Shown here piece by piece: positions 1 through 7,587 of a stretch of DNA of 50,506 nt (the stretch's first letter is position 1; the number at the start of each line of letters is the position of its first letter). Both the position numbers and the translations under genes were made by a program. Below the pieces are notes generated by a model, which was not told where the DNA came from, made no database searches, and saw only the letters and a program-made list of their open reading frames with translations. Location of the stretch: contig LNFB01000378.1 in the NCBI GenBank assembly GCA_001464385.1, forward strand, positions 1 to 50,506. Direction: 5' to 3'. The stretch comes from Deltaproteobacteria bacterium Ga0077550. GTDB taxonomy: Bacteria > Myxococcota_A > Polyangia > Nannocystales > Nannocystaceae.

Positions 1-27
1 TGCACGGCGGCGGGCGTGACGCTGTGA
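1..27 (+). CDS. Possible 3' end of an upstream gene (partial)
   Basis: The first 27 bases read as eight codons followed by TGA in frame 1, which would fit the tail of a plus-strand gene lying outside the window. It is too short to recognise, and chance cannot be excluded. The next gene has its own promoter-like TACGCT box at 69-74, which supports a transcription unit boundary here. Confidence 0.2.
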   Translation, partial: CTAAGVTL

Positions 28-68
28 AGGCCTGATCCGCCGAGCTCCCCCCGCACCCGCGCCCGCGG

Positions 69-74
69 TACGCT
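69..74 (+). promoter_or_regulatory. TACGCT -10-like box
   Basis: TACGCT lies 19 bases before the ATG at 94. It belongs to a recurring TANNNT pattern upstream of unlinked genes in this window. No clear -35 element is visible. Confidence 0.4.
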
Positions 75-93
75 GCGCGCCGCGGAGCCCTGC

Positions 94-540
94 ATGGCGA
101 GTTTCTGGATCCTCGAGCCCGAGGCCCCCGGCGGGTGGGGCGAACGCACCGATGCGGACCTCGCCGCGCGGCCGCCCTCGATCGTGCGCGTGCACCTCGA
201 GCTCGAGCGCAGCGTCACCGACGATCTGCTGCAGCTGTTCCCGTGCTTCGTGGTGAGCCGGCGCCTCGCCGACGAGCTCGGTCGATCGCAGCTCTCCGGC
301 TATCAGCTCGACGCGCTCGAGGTCTCGGGCGCGCCGCGCTACCTCGCGGCCCACCCCGACGCGCCGCTGCCGGAGCTGGTGTGGCTCAAGGTGTTCGGGC
401 GGGCCGGGCACGCCGACTTCGGCCTCTCGTCCGACGATCGCCTGGTGGTCAGCAAGGCGGCGCTGACCGTGCTGAAGAAGTTCTCGCTGGTGCGCGCGGG
501 CAAGACCAAGTACGAGCCCGACCTCGGCGGCTGGGGCTGA
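94..540 (+). CDS. Unrecognised 148-aa cytoplasmic protein
   Basis: A soluble protein of 148 residues without signal peptide or membrane segment, and with codon use typical of the window. The visible order is an acidic N-terminus, a CFVVS segment near residue 50, and a C-terminal half with a WLKVFGRAGHADFGLS stretch followed by an LVVSKAALTVLKKF helix. This layout vaguely recalls small stand-alone proteins described as immunity-like in myxobacteria, but I do not recognise a specific family. The ATG at 94 is preceded by a TACGCT box. The gene converges with the MopE-like gene 8 bases downstream, so it appears monocistronic. Function unknown. Confidence 0.75.
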   Translation: MASFWILEPEAPGGWGERTDADLAARPPSIVRVHLELERSVTDDLLQLFPCFVVSRRLADELGRSQLSGYQLDALEVSGAPRYLAAHPDAPLPELVWLKVFGRAGHADFGLSSDDRLVVSKAALTVLKKFSLVRAGKTKYEPDLGGWG

Positions 541-547
541 GCCGCGA

Positions 548-1645
548 TCACGCCGTCGCGGCCGAGCGCCGCCGTCGCGCCGCCGCGGCGAGGATCACCA
601 GCCACGCCCACGTCGCCGATCCCCGCGGCCCGACCGCGCAGCCCCCCGCGTCGTCGTCCTGCCCCGCGTCCGCATCCCCGGTGTCGCCGACCCCACCGTC
701 GTCCGTGCCGGCGGGATCGGGGTCCACGGGATCGACCTCGTCGATCGTCCCGTCGCAGTCGTCGTCGATGCCGTTGTCGAGCTCCGCGGCCCCGGGGTGC
801 ACGGCGGGATCGTCGGGCTTGCAGTCACCGCGGTCGGGCGTGTAGCCCTCGACGTTGTTGCACGCGTACTCGGGCGTGGCGAGGTCGCTGGCGTAGCCGT
901 CGCCGTCGCCATCGAGGTAGTAGATGCCCGGCTCGAGGCCCTCGTCGCCGTCACCGTCGCAGTCGTCGTCGATCGCGTTGCAGCGCTCCACGGCGTCGGG
1001 GTTGATCATCGCGTCGGCGTCGTCGCAGTCGCCGGCCTGCACGATCAAGCCGGCGATCGGCTCGCACGACAGCTCGCCGCTGGCGACGTCGCCGAACCCG
1101 TCGCCGTCGTCGTCGGGGTAGTAGTAGACCCCGGTGCAGCCGTGCGCGATGCTGGCGCCCTTGGTCGAGTGGTGATCATCCGCGGAGTCGCCGTTGGTGT
1201 TGCCCGTGATCGACCAGACCGTGAAGTCCGTGACGCCGATCTCCGCGGGCGCCGTCCACTCGAACTGGAATTGCGCGCGGCCCTGCGCGTCGAGATCGCG
1301 CGGCATCGCGTGCAGGACCCCGGTGAGCACCCCGTCCATCGCGTAGCGCGTCGCGGTGGGCTCGAGCAGGCCGAACTCACCGCGCTCGGTGGTCAGGTAG
1401 ACGCCGGTGCGCAGGGCCTGGGCCCACACCGCCTCGAGCGCGATCGTGACGACGACGGTCTCGCCCGTCGCGGGAGCGGCGTTGTCGAAGGCGACCTCGA
1501 TGTTCGGGCCGTCGCTGCTCTCGTAGTGGCAGTTCGCGCAGGCCTGGGGCTCGCCGGTCGGTCGCGCCGCCGCAGTCGAGCCCACCGTCGCGAGGAGCAG
1601 CGCGATGGGCAGGACGGCGAGGCGGCGCGGGGCGAGCGATGGCAT
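548..1645 (-). CDS. Secreted haem-motif protein with MopE-type repeats and MYXO-CTERM-like anchor
   Basis: A 365-residue exported protein. Residues 1-27 form a signal peptide. A CANCH motif at 36-40 matches the CxxCH c-type haem site. Residues about 45-165 look like a reeler/choice-of-anchor beta-sandwich ending in a GNTNGDSADDHH stretch. Two tandem MopE-type repeats follow, each with a YYxDxDGDG start, a GDCDD core and an IDDDCDG end; these acidic loops bind calcium or other metals in related proteins. The tail has a Gly-Gly-Cys, a short hydrophobic helix and an RRRR cluster, the plan of the MYXO-CTERM sorting signal. It probably sits on the cell surface as a metal- and haem-binding protein. 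Haem attachment is inferred from the motif alone. Its upstream region carries a 13-bp direct repeat (1752-1786). Confidence 0.85.
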   Translation of the reverse strand: MPSLAPRRLAVLPIALLLATVGSTAAARPTGEPQACANCHYESSDGPNIEVAFDNAAPATGETVVVTIALEAVWAQALRTGVYLTTERGEFGLLEPTATRYAMDGVLTGVLHAMPRDLDAQGRAQFQFEWTAPAEIGVTDFTVWSITGNTNGDSADDHHSTKGASIAHGCTGVYYYPDDDGDGFGDVASGELSCEPIAGLIVQAGDCDDADAMINPDAVERCNAIDDDCDGDGDEGLEPGIYYLDGDGDGYASDLATPEYACNNVEGYTPDRGDCKPDDPAVHPGAAELDNGIDDDCDGTIDEVDPVDPDPAGTDDGGVGDTGDADAGQDDDAGGCAVGPRGSATWAWLVILAAAARRRRSAATA

Positions 1646-1751
1646 CGCACGGCAGTCTTGGGGACCGGGCCGGGAATGTCCATCGGTTCATCGCGTTGGA
1701 TGCGGCACATTGTCGGCTGCGCGGCCGTGGCGATGGGTTCGTCGGGTTTGA

Positions 1752-1786
1752 TTCGAGAATATCTGCGTTTTGGTTCGAGAATATCT
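1752..1786. repeat. Pair of 13-bp direct repeats, 22-bp period
   Basis: TTCGAGAATATCT occurs exactly at 1752-1764 and again at 1774-1786, a spacing of 22 bases, about two helical turns. The surrounding 50 bases are strikingly AT-rich for this genome. They lie 107-141 bases upstream of the MopE-like gene start at 1645 and just behind the stop of the di-iron gene at 1804. This is the geometry of a double operator or activator site for the MopE-like gene. No regulator is identified. Confidence 0.5.
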
Positions 1787-1803
1787 TTCCTCGAGCCGCG
1801 CGA

Positions 1804-2559
1804 TCACGCAAGCGCGAACGCGAGCGCGCGGCGTCGCGGTTCGGGGGCCGTGAGCACCCGGGCGAGCAGGGTCCCGACGAAGCGGACCTGTCGACGCCCG
1901 AACACCCGCAGCACCATCGCGCGGTAACGTCGCCCCTCGACGCGGAGATCGAACGCCCCGCGGCTGCCGCCGGCCACGTAGGACGCGTACACGATCTGCG
2001 CGTCGTTCAGCGCCGCGAGCCGGCGGAGCATCACCGCGAGCGCCTCGCCGCGCCGCGTGCCCTCGTCGTGGCGCACGGCGGCGAGCATGCGTGCGAAGAG
2101 CGAGAAGTGCCGGGCCTCGTCGGCCGCGTGCCGTCGACAGAGCTGGTGCAGCGACGGCACGTCGACCGCGGCCGCCGCGAGGGCCTGGTAGTACGCCGCC
2201 GCCATCGCCTCGACCACGCAGCGCGCGACGAGCTCGCCCTGCGCCGATCCGTACACGCCACAGCTGCTGTCATCGCCGTCGATCACGCGGAGCGGGCCGC
2301 CCCGGTGGGGCGCGTCGTGGTACGGCAGGGCGGCGTAGCGCTCCATGCACGCCGCGAACTCGAACCCCGCCTCGTGCTCGGCGAGCCACGCCCGCAGCGA
2401 CGCGCCGTGCGTCGCCTCCTCGCGACCCCACTGCTCCAGTGCCAGCGTCCACCCCCGCGGTCGCAGGACCTCGACGAGGTAGTCGGCGTAGCGATCGGCG
2501 CGCGACTCGAGCAGCGCGGCGGTGCGGACGAGGTGCGAGACGTGATGGGGCAGGGGCAT
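1804..2559 (-). CDS. Ferritin-like di-iron protein resembling acyl-ACP desaturases
   Basis: A 251-residue, mainly helical protein. It carries two ExxH iron-ligand motifs: REEATHG at 46-52, very like the EENRHG motif of FAB2-type acyl-ACP desaturases, and ADEARH about 110 residues later, like their DEKRH motif. An intervening VVEAMAAAYY helix could supply the further glutamate. The family uses a di-iron centre to insert a cis double bond into acyl-ACP. This protein is shorter than the usual 280-350 residues, so another di-iron oxidase role is possible. The ATG at 2559 was chosen because upstream sequence in the frame is arginine-rich shadow reading. It is the last gene of a minus-strand group, 83 bases behind the nitrilase gene. 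Stop 1804 borders an AT-rich regulatory region. Confidence 0.7.
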   Translation of the reverse strand: MPLPHHVSHLVRTAALLESRADRYADYLVEVLRPRGWTLALEQWGREEATHGASLRAWLAEHEAGFEFAACMERYAALPYHDAPHRGGPLRVIDGDDSSCGVYGSAQGELVARCVVEAMAAAYYQALAAAAVDVPSLHQLCRRHAADEARHFSLFARMLAAVRHDEGTRRGEALAVMLRRLAALNDAQIVYASYVAGGSRGAFDLRVEGRRYRAMVLRVFGRRQVRFVGTLLARVLTAPEPRRRALAFALA

Positions 2560-2642
2560 GCCTGCACGATGACGCGGCCGAGCGAGGACGCGTAGCGATG
2601 CCGCGGCGAGCGGTCGAAGGCGGCGCGCGAGCGGTCGCGCCG

Positions 2643-3533
2643 TCACTCCACGCGCACGCGCGTACACCCGTCGATCGCGTCCTGCTCGGGCCAGTCGCGC
2701 GCGTTGAGCACGTCGCCCGCGACGCGGCACCGCGCGAGGCGGTCGAGGTCGATCTCGGCGTGGACCCACTGCGGTGCGTCGCGGACCCCGATCGCGACCA
2801 CGCCGTCGTCGGGGAAGTCGAGATCCGGCGGCACGTACACCGCGGCCGCGCCGACGTTCACGTCGACGGCGGGCGACCACGGGGCGAGCCCGACGGTCGG
2901 CGCGTGCACGACCGCGATCTGGTTCTCGAGCGCCCGGGCCTGCGCGCCGGTCCGCACCCGGAAGTAGCCGCGCGCGGTGTCGGTGCACGAGGGCACCAGC
3001 AGGACCTCGGCGCCGGCCACCGCGAGGCGCCGCGCGATCGCGGGGAACTCGGCGTCGTAGCAGATCGCGACGCCGAGGGTGCACAGCGGCGTGTCGAACA
3101 CGGCGAAGGACTCGCCGCCGACGACACCCCACTGCTCGCGCTCGAAGCGGGTCATCACGCGCTTGTCCTGGTGGCCGCGCGCGCCCGAGGGGCCGAACAG
3201 CGTCGCGCGGTTGTGCAGCCGGCCGTCGACGCGCACTGGGGCGCTCGCGCCGAGGATCCACACGCCGTGGCGCGCCGCGAGCTCGGCGAGCACCGTGTCG
3301 GCCCGCTCGGCGTGATCGACGACCGCGTCGAGGTGCGCGGCGACCTCCTGCGACGGCGACGACAGCAGGAACGACGCGGTCTCCATGGACGCGTACTCGG
3401 GGAAGACGAGCAGCTGTGCGTCCGCGGAGGCGGCCTCGTCGACCCAGCGCGCGAGCTTGTCGGCCCACGCGGTCGCGGAGGCCAGCGACTCGATCGGGTA
3501 CTGCGCGGCGGCGACGTGGATCGTGCGGCTCAT
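2643..3533 (-). CDS. Carbon-nitrogen hydrolase (nitrilase superfamily)
   Basis: A 296-residue amidase-type hydrolase with the complete nitrilase catalytic triad: Glu46 in FPEYAS, Lys124 in DKRVMTRFE and Cys158 in AICYDAEFP. The family cleaves non-peptide C-N bonds through a thioester intermediate; the substrate cannot be read from the sequence. There is no signal peptide. Its ATG overlaps the stop of the upstream GNAT gene by 4 bases (3530-3533), implying translational coupling. A GNAT domain fused to this kind of hydrolase is a known single-protein arrangement in other bacteria, so the two products probably act on the same small molecule. The di-iron gene follows 83 bases downstream. Confidence 0.9.
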   Translation of the reverse strand: MSRTIHVAAAQYPIESLASATAWADKLARWVDEAASADAQLLVFPEYASMETASFLLSSPSQEVAAHLDAVVDHAERADTVLAELAARHGVWILGASAPVRVDGRLHNRATLFGPSGARGHQDKRVMTRFEREQWGVVGGESFAVFDTPLCTLGVAICYDAEFPAIARRLAVAGAEVLLVPSCTDTARGYFRVRTGAQARALENQIAVVHAPTVGLAPWSPAVDVNVGAAAVYVPPDLDFPDDGVVAIGVRDAPQWVHAEIDLDRLARCRVAGDVLNARDWPEQDAIDGCTRVRVE

Positions 3534-4117
3534 GGCAGCGTGCGCCCCCAGAACTCCATCATCTTCGCGGAGCCCACCGACTCGTCGAGGTCCTGCCACG
3601 TCATGCTCGCGCGGTGGCCCGGCAGCGGGGCGTAGCCGCGGCGGCGCCAGAAGTCGTCGAGCGGGGCGTAGTCGGCCGGACGTCGAGGGTGATCGTCGGG
3701 GCGGATCACCCGACAGAAGCACGTGCGCGGGAAGCCGAGGGCGCGGGCGTGGGCCTCGCGCGCGGCGAAGAAGCCGACGCCCACGCCGTGGCCGCGGTGC
3801 TCCGGCAGCAGCACCGACTCGCCGAAGTAGAACCACCCGTCGGTGCCGTCGCGAAACGGCGCGGTGACCTCGTCGGGCTCGGCCGACAGCGGGACCCCGG
3901 TCGAGGCACCGACGAGTCGCTCGCCCGCGAAGGCGCCGACGAGCACGGCGCCGTCGGCCTCGGCGTAGCGCCGTAGGTACGCCCGCTCGTAGGTCGCGTC
4001 GCCCTCGTAGAGGTACGGGAACTCGCGGAACACCGCGATGCGCAGCTCGGCGAGCGCGGGCAGCAGCGCCGCGATCGCGTCCGGCGGCACCGTGCGGAGC
4101 TCGATCGCGGCGACCAT
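3530..4117 (-). CDS. GNAT-family N-acetyltransferase
   Basis: A 195-residue protein with the GNAT fold. The acetyl-CoA pyrophosphate loop is visible as LLPEHRGHGVGVGFF near the middle, preceded by the ESV beta-strand. An LRIAVFREFPYLYEG segment near residue 27 is typical of the N-terminal halves of GNAT/nitrilase fusion proteins. It transfers an acetyl group to an amine of unknown identity. The gene is tightly packed: its start overlaps the SnoaL-like stop by one base (TGATG at 4115-4119) and its stop overlaps the nitrilase start by 4 bases. The three genes therefore form one coupled unit, most simply an acetylation/amide hydrolysis pair with a small SnoaL-like partner. Confidence 0.88.
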   Translation of the reverse strand: MVAAIELRTVPPDAIAALLPALAELRIAVFREFPYLYEGDATYERAYLRRYAEADGAVLVGAFAGERLVGASTGVPLSAEPDEVTAPFRDGTDGWFYFGESVLLPEHRGHGVGVGFFAAREAHARALGFPRTCFCRVIRPDDHPRRPADYAPLDDFWRRRGYAPLPGHRASMTWQDLDESVGSAKMMEFWGRTLP

Positions 4118-4530
4118 CAGCCGCCGACCTGCCGGATCCAGTCGGCGAGGTTGTAGTAGTTGCTCACCCGGGCGATCGCGCCGTCGGGGCCGGCGGCGAT
4201 CGCCGCGACCACGGGCAGGCGGTAGCGCTGGCCGGCCGCCGCGGGCAACCCGGCGTCGTCGCGGAGGTACTCGCCCTCGATCGTGAACTCGGCGGCGGCG
4301 CGCGTGCCCGTGGCATCGACCATGATCACCAGATCGCGGACCTGCTCGCGGTAGCAGTGATCCATGTGCGCGAGGAATTCGCGGAAGGCCGCGCGGCCGA
4401 CCTCGCGCCCGCCCTGGTTGATGTCGTGGGCGACGTCCTCGGTGAGCAGCGCGAGCATCCCCTCGCGATCGGAGCGGTTGAACGCGTCGTAGTACGCGGC
4501 GACGGTGGCGGCGAACATGGGCCCGCGCAT
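4117..4530 (-). CDS. SnoaL/ketosteroid-isomerase-like protein (NTF2 fold)
   Basis: A 137-residue single-domain protein. The N-terminal AAYYDAFNRSDREGMLALL, the DVAHDINQG segment and the terminal VSNYYNLADWIRQVGG are classic for the nuclear transport factor 2/SnoaL-like fold used by ketosteroid isomerases and polyketide cyclases. The closest type is the ketosteroid isomerase-related subgroup, whose substrate is unknown. The ATG at 4530 is used here; a second in-frame ATG lies at 4518. Its TGA shares a base with the GNAT start, so the genes are translated together. It may shape or bind the substrate of the GNAT/nitrilase pair. Confidence 0.85.
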   Translation of the reverse strand: MRGPMFAATVAAYYDAFNRSDREGMLALLTEDVAHDINQGGREVGRAAFREFLAHMDHCYREQVRDLVIMVDATGTRAAAEFTIEGEYLRDDAGLPAAAGQRYRLPVVAAIAAGPDGAIARVSNYYNLADWIRQVGG

Positions 4531-4561
4531 CTTGGCCGCGCCACCGCGGCCACGCAACCGC

Positions 4562-5275
4562 TCACTCCGCAGAGTGTCCGGCCGGCCGCAGCAGCGGCGC
4601 GTTGGCGGTGACGAAGCGGGACAGCGCCTCGTTGGCGGCGGCCAGATCGCCGCGCATGGTGACCTGTCGGATCGCCTGCAGCTCGCCGCGCAGCGCGTCG
4701 CTGACGCTCGGGCGCAGGCCGAGGTGCACCACGTGCTGATCCAATCGGGCGATGGCGCCGAGGATCTCCTCCGCGAGTCGAGCGCCGCCGTCGAGGCTCG
4801 GCCGCACCTCGGGGGCGTGGCGGGCATCGGCGCCCGCGACGGCCGACGCGATCGCGCGGCGCAGCTCCTCCGCCTGACCGAGCGCCGCCTCGGCGGCGCG
4901 ATGCTCCCGCTCGGCCGTCTGGCGCTCGCGCACGGCCTCGGCGCGCACGCGCTCGACCTGCGCGCGCTCGGCCGGATCGGCGGCGGTGCGCTCGATGGTC
5001 GCCGTCGGATCGGCGCCACCCAACGCGAGGGTCACCCGCACATGATTGCCGTTGTCGCGCGTGACGCCGGGCGGGTTGCCGCCGACGCGCATGCCCACCG
5101 CGCCGCCCTCGAGCATCGCGAGCTCGAAGTCGATGGTCACCTCGCCCCCGCGCACGGCGAGGCCGGGATCACCGGCGCCCTGCAGCGCCCCACGGGCGGC
5201 GGCGATGCCCCGCGTGATCTCGACCAGGCCCTCGGCGATCGGGACGACGTGCTTGGCGTGGGGATCGATCGACAT
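4562..5275 (-). CDS. Trypco2-like domain protein with coiled coil
   Basis: A 237-residue protein. The first 85 residues (VPIAEGLVEITRGIAAARG, then GGEVTIDFELAMLEGGAVGMRV and HVRVTLALG) resemble the trypsin-co-occurring domain 2 plan: one helix, a strand pair, then a VxLTL strand. Residues about 95-150 are an Arg/Glu/Ala-rich coiled coil, followed by a helical C-terminus. Trypco2 domains are found next to peptidases or in conflict-type gene sets; no peptidase lies beside this one. The frame is open upstream to 5413, but that part would overlap the neighbouring lipoprotein gene, so ATG 5275 is preferred. It lies 31 bases ahead of the SnoaL-like gene on the same strand and may be its operon leader. 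The family call is tentative. Confidence 0.65.
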   Translation of the reverse strand: MSIDPHAKHVVPIAEGLVEITRGIAAARGALQGAGDPGLAVRGGEVTIDFELAMLEGGAVGMRVGGNPPGVTRDNGNHVRVTLALGGADPTATIERTAADPAERAQVERVRAEAVRERQTAEREHRAAEAALGQAEELRRAIASAVAGADARHAPEVRPSLDGGARLAEEILGAIARLDQHVVHLGLRPSVSDALRGELQAIRQVTMRGDLAAANEALSRFVTANAPLLRPAGHSAE

Positions 5276-5376
5276 GGTGCTCGGATCGTGGCGCCAACCC
5301 GGGCGCGCGTCGTAGCGCAGAGCCTGCGGCGGGGCGCCGGCCTCCGACGCAGCCACGACACCCACGACACAAACGA

Positions 5377-6081
5377 TCAGGGGATCTCGTACACCGCGGT
5401 CGCGAGCGCACACACCGGCCCGCAGCCCGGCCCGTTCGGGGCCGACAACGCGTACGACAGCGGCGGATCGCCCTCGACGAGGGCCTCGCCCTCGAGCGAC
5501 AGCGCCACGCTCAGGGTGGTCGCGATCGGGAGCGGCACCACGATCTGTGGCGGTGCGCCCGTGAGATCGTACAGCGCGTTGCAGGTGGTCTCGGTGACGC
5601 AGGGTGGGACCGCGCAGCCGGGGCCGTCGGACACCACGAACGAGCAGCTCGAGGCGTCACCATCGTGCTCGATCGCCAGCGCGTAGGTGCCCGCCGCGAA
5701 GCCCGAGTCCGGCGCGACGAACTGCAGGGTGACGCCGTCGGTGCACCCGGCCTCGGTGCACTGGTCCTTGGCCATGCACATCGCGTTGCAGCCCTCACCG
5801 AGGGGCGGGTGCACGACGCACTGCCAGGCGCCGGCGCTGCACGACATGCCGTCGCCGATCTCGTCGCTGCACGTCGCGCCCTCGTCGGCGCAGGACGAGC
5901 CGCAGAGCGCGGGCATCTCGGTGGGGCAGAAGTCGCAGGGGGGCAGGGTCGGGCAGCCGTCGGTGGTCGCGCTGCTCTCGCTGCCGAGCCCGCCGCTGCT
6001 CGACGTGGAGGTGTCCGACGACGGAGTCGGGGACGTGCAGGCGGGGAGCAGGAGGCCGATCACGCAGACGACCCGACGCAT
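5377..6081 (-). CDS. Cysteine-rich lipoprotein with Ser/Thr linker
   Basis: A 234-residue lipoprotein. The signal peptide ends in LLPAC, giving lipidated Cys15. A Ser/Thr/Gly-rich linker (TSTSSSGGLGSESS) of the kind common in Nannocystaceae lipoproteins follows, then a cysteine-rich region (CPTLPPCDFCP, CGSSC, CSDEIGDGMSC, CNAMCMAKDQC) and a beta-rich C-terminal half. The many paired cysteines suggest a disulfide-stabilised surface protein. No enzymatic motif is visible. The gene stands divergent to the serpin gene across 111 bases and has a TAGGCT box 7 bases before its ATG. Function unknown. Confidence 0.8.
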   Translation of the reverse strand: MRRVVCVIGLLLPACTSPTPSSDTSTSSSGGLGSESSATTDGCPTLPPCDFCPTEMPALCGSSCADEGATCSDEIGDGMSCSAGAWQCVVHPPLGEGCNAMCMAKDQCTEAGCTDGVTLQFVAPDSGFAAGTYALAIEHDGDASSCSFVVSDGPGCAVPPCVTETTCNALYDLTGAPPQIVVPLPIATTLSVALSLEGEALVEGDPPLSYALSAPNGPGCGPVCALATAVYEIP

Positions 6082-6088
6082 GCATCCG

Positions 6089-6094
6089 AGCCTA
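6089..6094 (-). promoter_or_regulatory. TAGGCT -10-like box of the lipoprotein gene
   Basis: Read on the minus strand, TAGGCT ends 7 bases before the ATG at 6081. With a usual -10 to start distance the transcript would begin at or next to the start codon. On the other strand a less perfect TAGAAC lies at 6180-6185, 7 bases before the serpin ATG. Confidence 0.45.
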
Positions 6095-6192
6095 CGCGAT
6101 CGACGTCGCAGCGCACCGCACGGCGGGCGCAAAGAACGTCGCGCGGCGCCGCGGGCTGGATGGCCGCCGGCAAAGCGGTTAGAACCGCCCCG

Positions 6193-7575
6193 ATGTCCCC
6201 GTCCCAACGCCTTCGCCGCACCGGTGTCGCCCTCCTGCTCGCGCTCGGCGCCTGCCCGAGCTCCTCGGGGGAGGCGGGCAAGGCCGACGCGAAGAAGGCC
6301 GACGCGAAGAAGGCCGACGCGAAGACGGTCGACGCGAAGACGCCCGACGCGAAGACGCCCGATGCGAAGGCGCCCGACGCGAAGGCGCCCGAGCCCAAGC
6401 CGCCGGAGCCGACACCGGCGCCGACACCGGTGTCGCCCGAGGTCGAGCAGGCGGTCGCGACCGGGCTCAACGCCTTCGCGATCGATCTGCACCACGAGCT
6501 CGGGGCCAAGCCGGGCAACCTCTTCGTGTCGCCGGCGAGCATCGCGATCGCCTTCGCGATGACCCACGCCGGGGCCAAGGGCGCGACCGCCAGCGAGATG
6601 ACCAACGCGTTCCACTTCCCCGAGTCGGCCGATCTGCACCGCGGCCTGGCCGGCACCCTCGCGCGGTGGGACGCGGCGGCCGGCGGCCTCGAGCTCGACG
6701 TCGCCAACCGACTGTTCGGCGAGAAGACCGTCGCCTTCGAGGCGCCGTATCTCGAGCTGACGAAGTCGGTGTTCGCCGCGCCGCTCGAGCTGCTCGACTT
6801 CAAGGGGGCTCCGCAGCCCGCTCGCGTGCACATCAACGACTGGGTCGCCGCGCAGACCAAGGACAAGATCCGCGATCTCCTGCCGCCCGCGGGCGTGAGC
6901 CCGGCGACCCGCCTCGTGCTCGTGAACGCGATCTACTTCAAGGCCCAGTGGGAGGAGGCCTTCGAGCCGAGCCTCACCCGCGACGCGCCGTTCGTCGGTG
7001 GCTCGGTCGCCAAGACGGCGAAGCTGATGCATCGGATCGACACGTACCGCCTCGGCGTCGACAAGGCCGCCAAGGTCCGCACGCTCGAGCTGCCGTACAA
7101 CGGTGGCGAGTACTCGATGGTGATCGTGCTGCCCGACGACGCGCGCGGCTTGGCCGACGTCGAGAAGGCGCTCACCGCCGAGTCGCTCGCCGGTTGGATC
7201 GCGGGCGCGGCCCACGAGCGCGTCGATCTGCAGCTCCCGCGCTTCCGCATCGAACCCGGCGACGCCCTCCAGCTGCGCGCGCCGCTCGAGAAGCTCGGCG
7301 TCGTCACGGCCTGGGACGCCGCCAAGTCGGACTTCACCGGCATGGCCCCCGCCAGCGAGCAACTCGTGATCTCCGACGCCTACCACAAGGCCTTCGTCGC
7401 GGTGGACGAGGCCGGGACCGAGGCCGCAGCCGCGACCGCAGTATCGATGAAGGCCGGCAGCGCGGCGCCGACCGCCGAGCCGGTGCCGTTCGTGGTCGAC
7501 CATCCGTTCCTGTTCCTCGTGCGCGACACGAAGACCGGGGCGATCCTGTTCCTGGGTCGACTCGTCGACCCGTAG
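6193..7575 (+). CDS. Lipoprotein-anchored serpin with inhibitory-type hinge
   Basis: A 460-residue serine protease inhibitor. The signal peptide ends in LGAC (Cys21), so it should be lipid-anchored. Residues about 30-75 are a low-complexity tether of KADAK/TPDAK units followed by Pro-rich sequence. The rest is a full serpin domain: NLFVSPASIAIAFAM, the LVLVNAIYFKAQWE strand, the ELPYNGGEYSMVIVLP region and the C-terminal DHPFLFLVRDTKTGAILFLGRL signature. The reactive-centre hinge reads GTEAAAATAV (about 408-417), the small-residue pattern required for loop insertion in inhibitory serpins. Counting from the hinge, the scissile region falls in KAGSAA, suggesting a target that prefers small residues; this last step is inference. 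It probably protects the envelope from proteases, foreign or its own. It converges with lanM. Confidence 0.93.
   Translation: MSPSQRLRRTGVALLLALGACPSSSGEAGKADAKKADAKKADAKTVDAKTPDAKTPDAKAPDAKAPEPKPPEPTPAPTPVSPEVEQAVATGLNAFAIDLHHELGAKPGNLFVSPASIAIAFAMTHAGAKGATASEMTNAFHFPESADLHRGLAGTLARWDAAAGGLELDVANRLFGEKTVAFEAPYLELTKSVFAAPLELLDFKGAPQPARVHINDWVAAQTKDKIRDLLPPAGVSPATRLVLVNAIYFKAQWEEAFEPSLTRDAPFVGGSVAKTAKLMHRIDTYRLGVDKAAKVRTLELPYNGGEYSMVIVLPDDARGLADVEKALTAESLAGWIAGAAHERVDLQLPRFRIEPGDALQLRAPLEKLGVVTAWDAAKSDFTGMAPASEQLVISDAYHKAFVAVDEAGTEAAAATAVSMKAGSAAPTAEPVPFVVDHPFLFLVRDTKTGAILFLGRLVDP
6279..6390 (+). repeat. In-gene tandem DAK repeats (serpin tether)
   Basis: About eight copies of a degenerate 12- to 15-base unit built on GACGCGAAG encode DAK-containing peptides in the serpin linker. 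Copy number of such units can vary by slippage. The translation is an alternating charged, Ala/Pro-rich spacer between the lipidated Cys and the folded domain. Confidence 0.7.
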
Positions 7576-7587
7576 CGCGGCGGCGGC

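Noticed and set aside
797..1927. Long plus-strand open frame opposite the MopE-like gene
   Set aside because: It is a Val/Arg-rich low-complexity translation, the usual antisense shadow of a GC-rich gene; the minus strand has signal peptide and known motifs.
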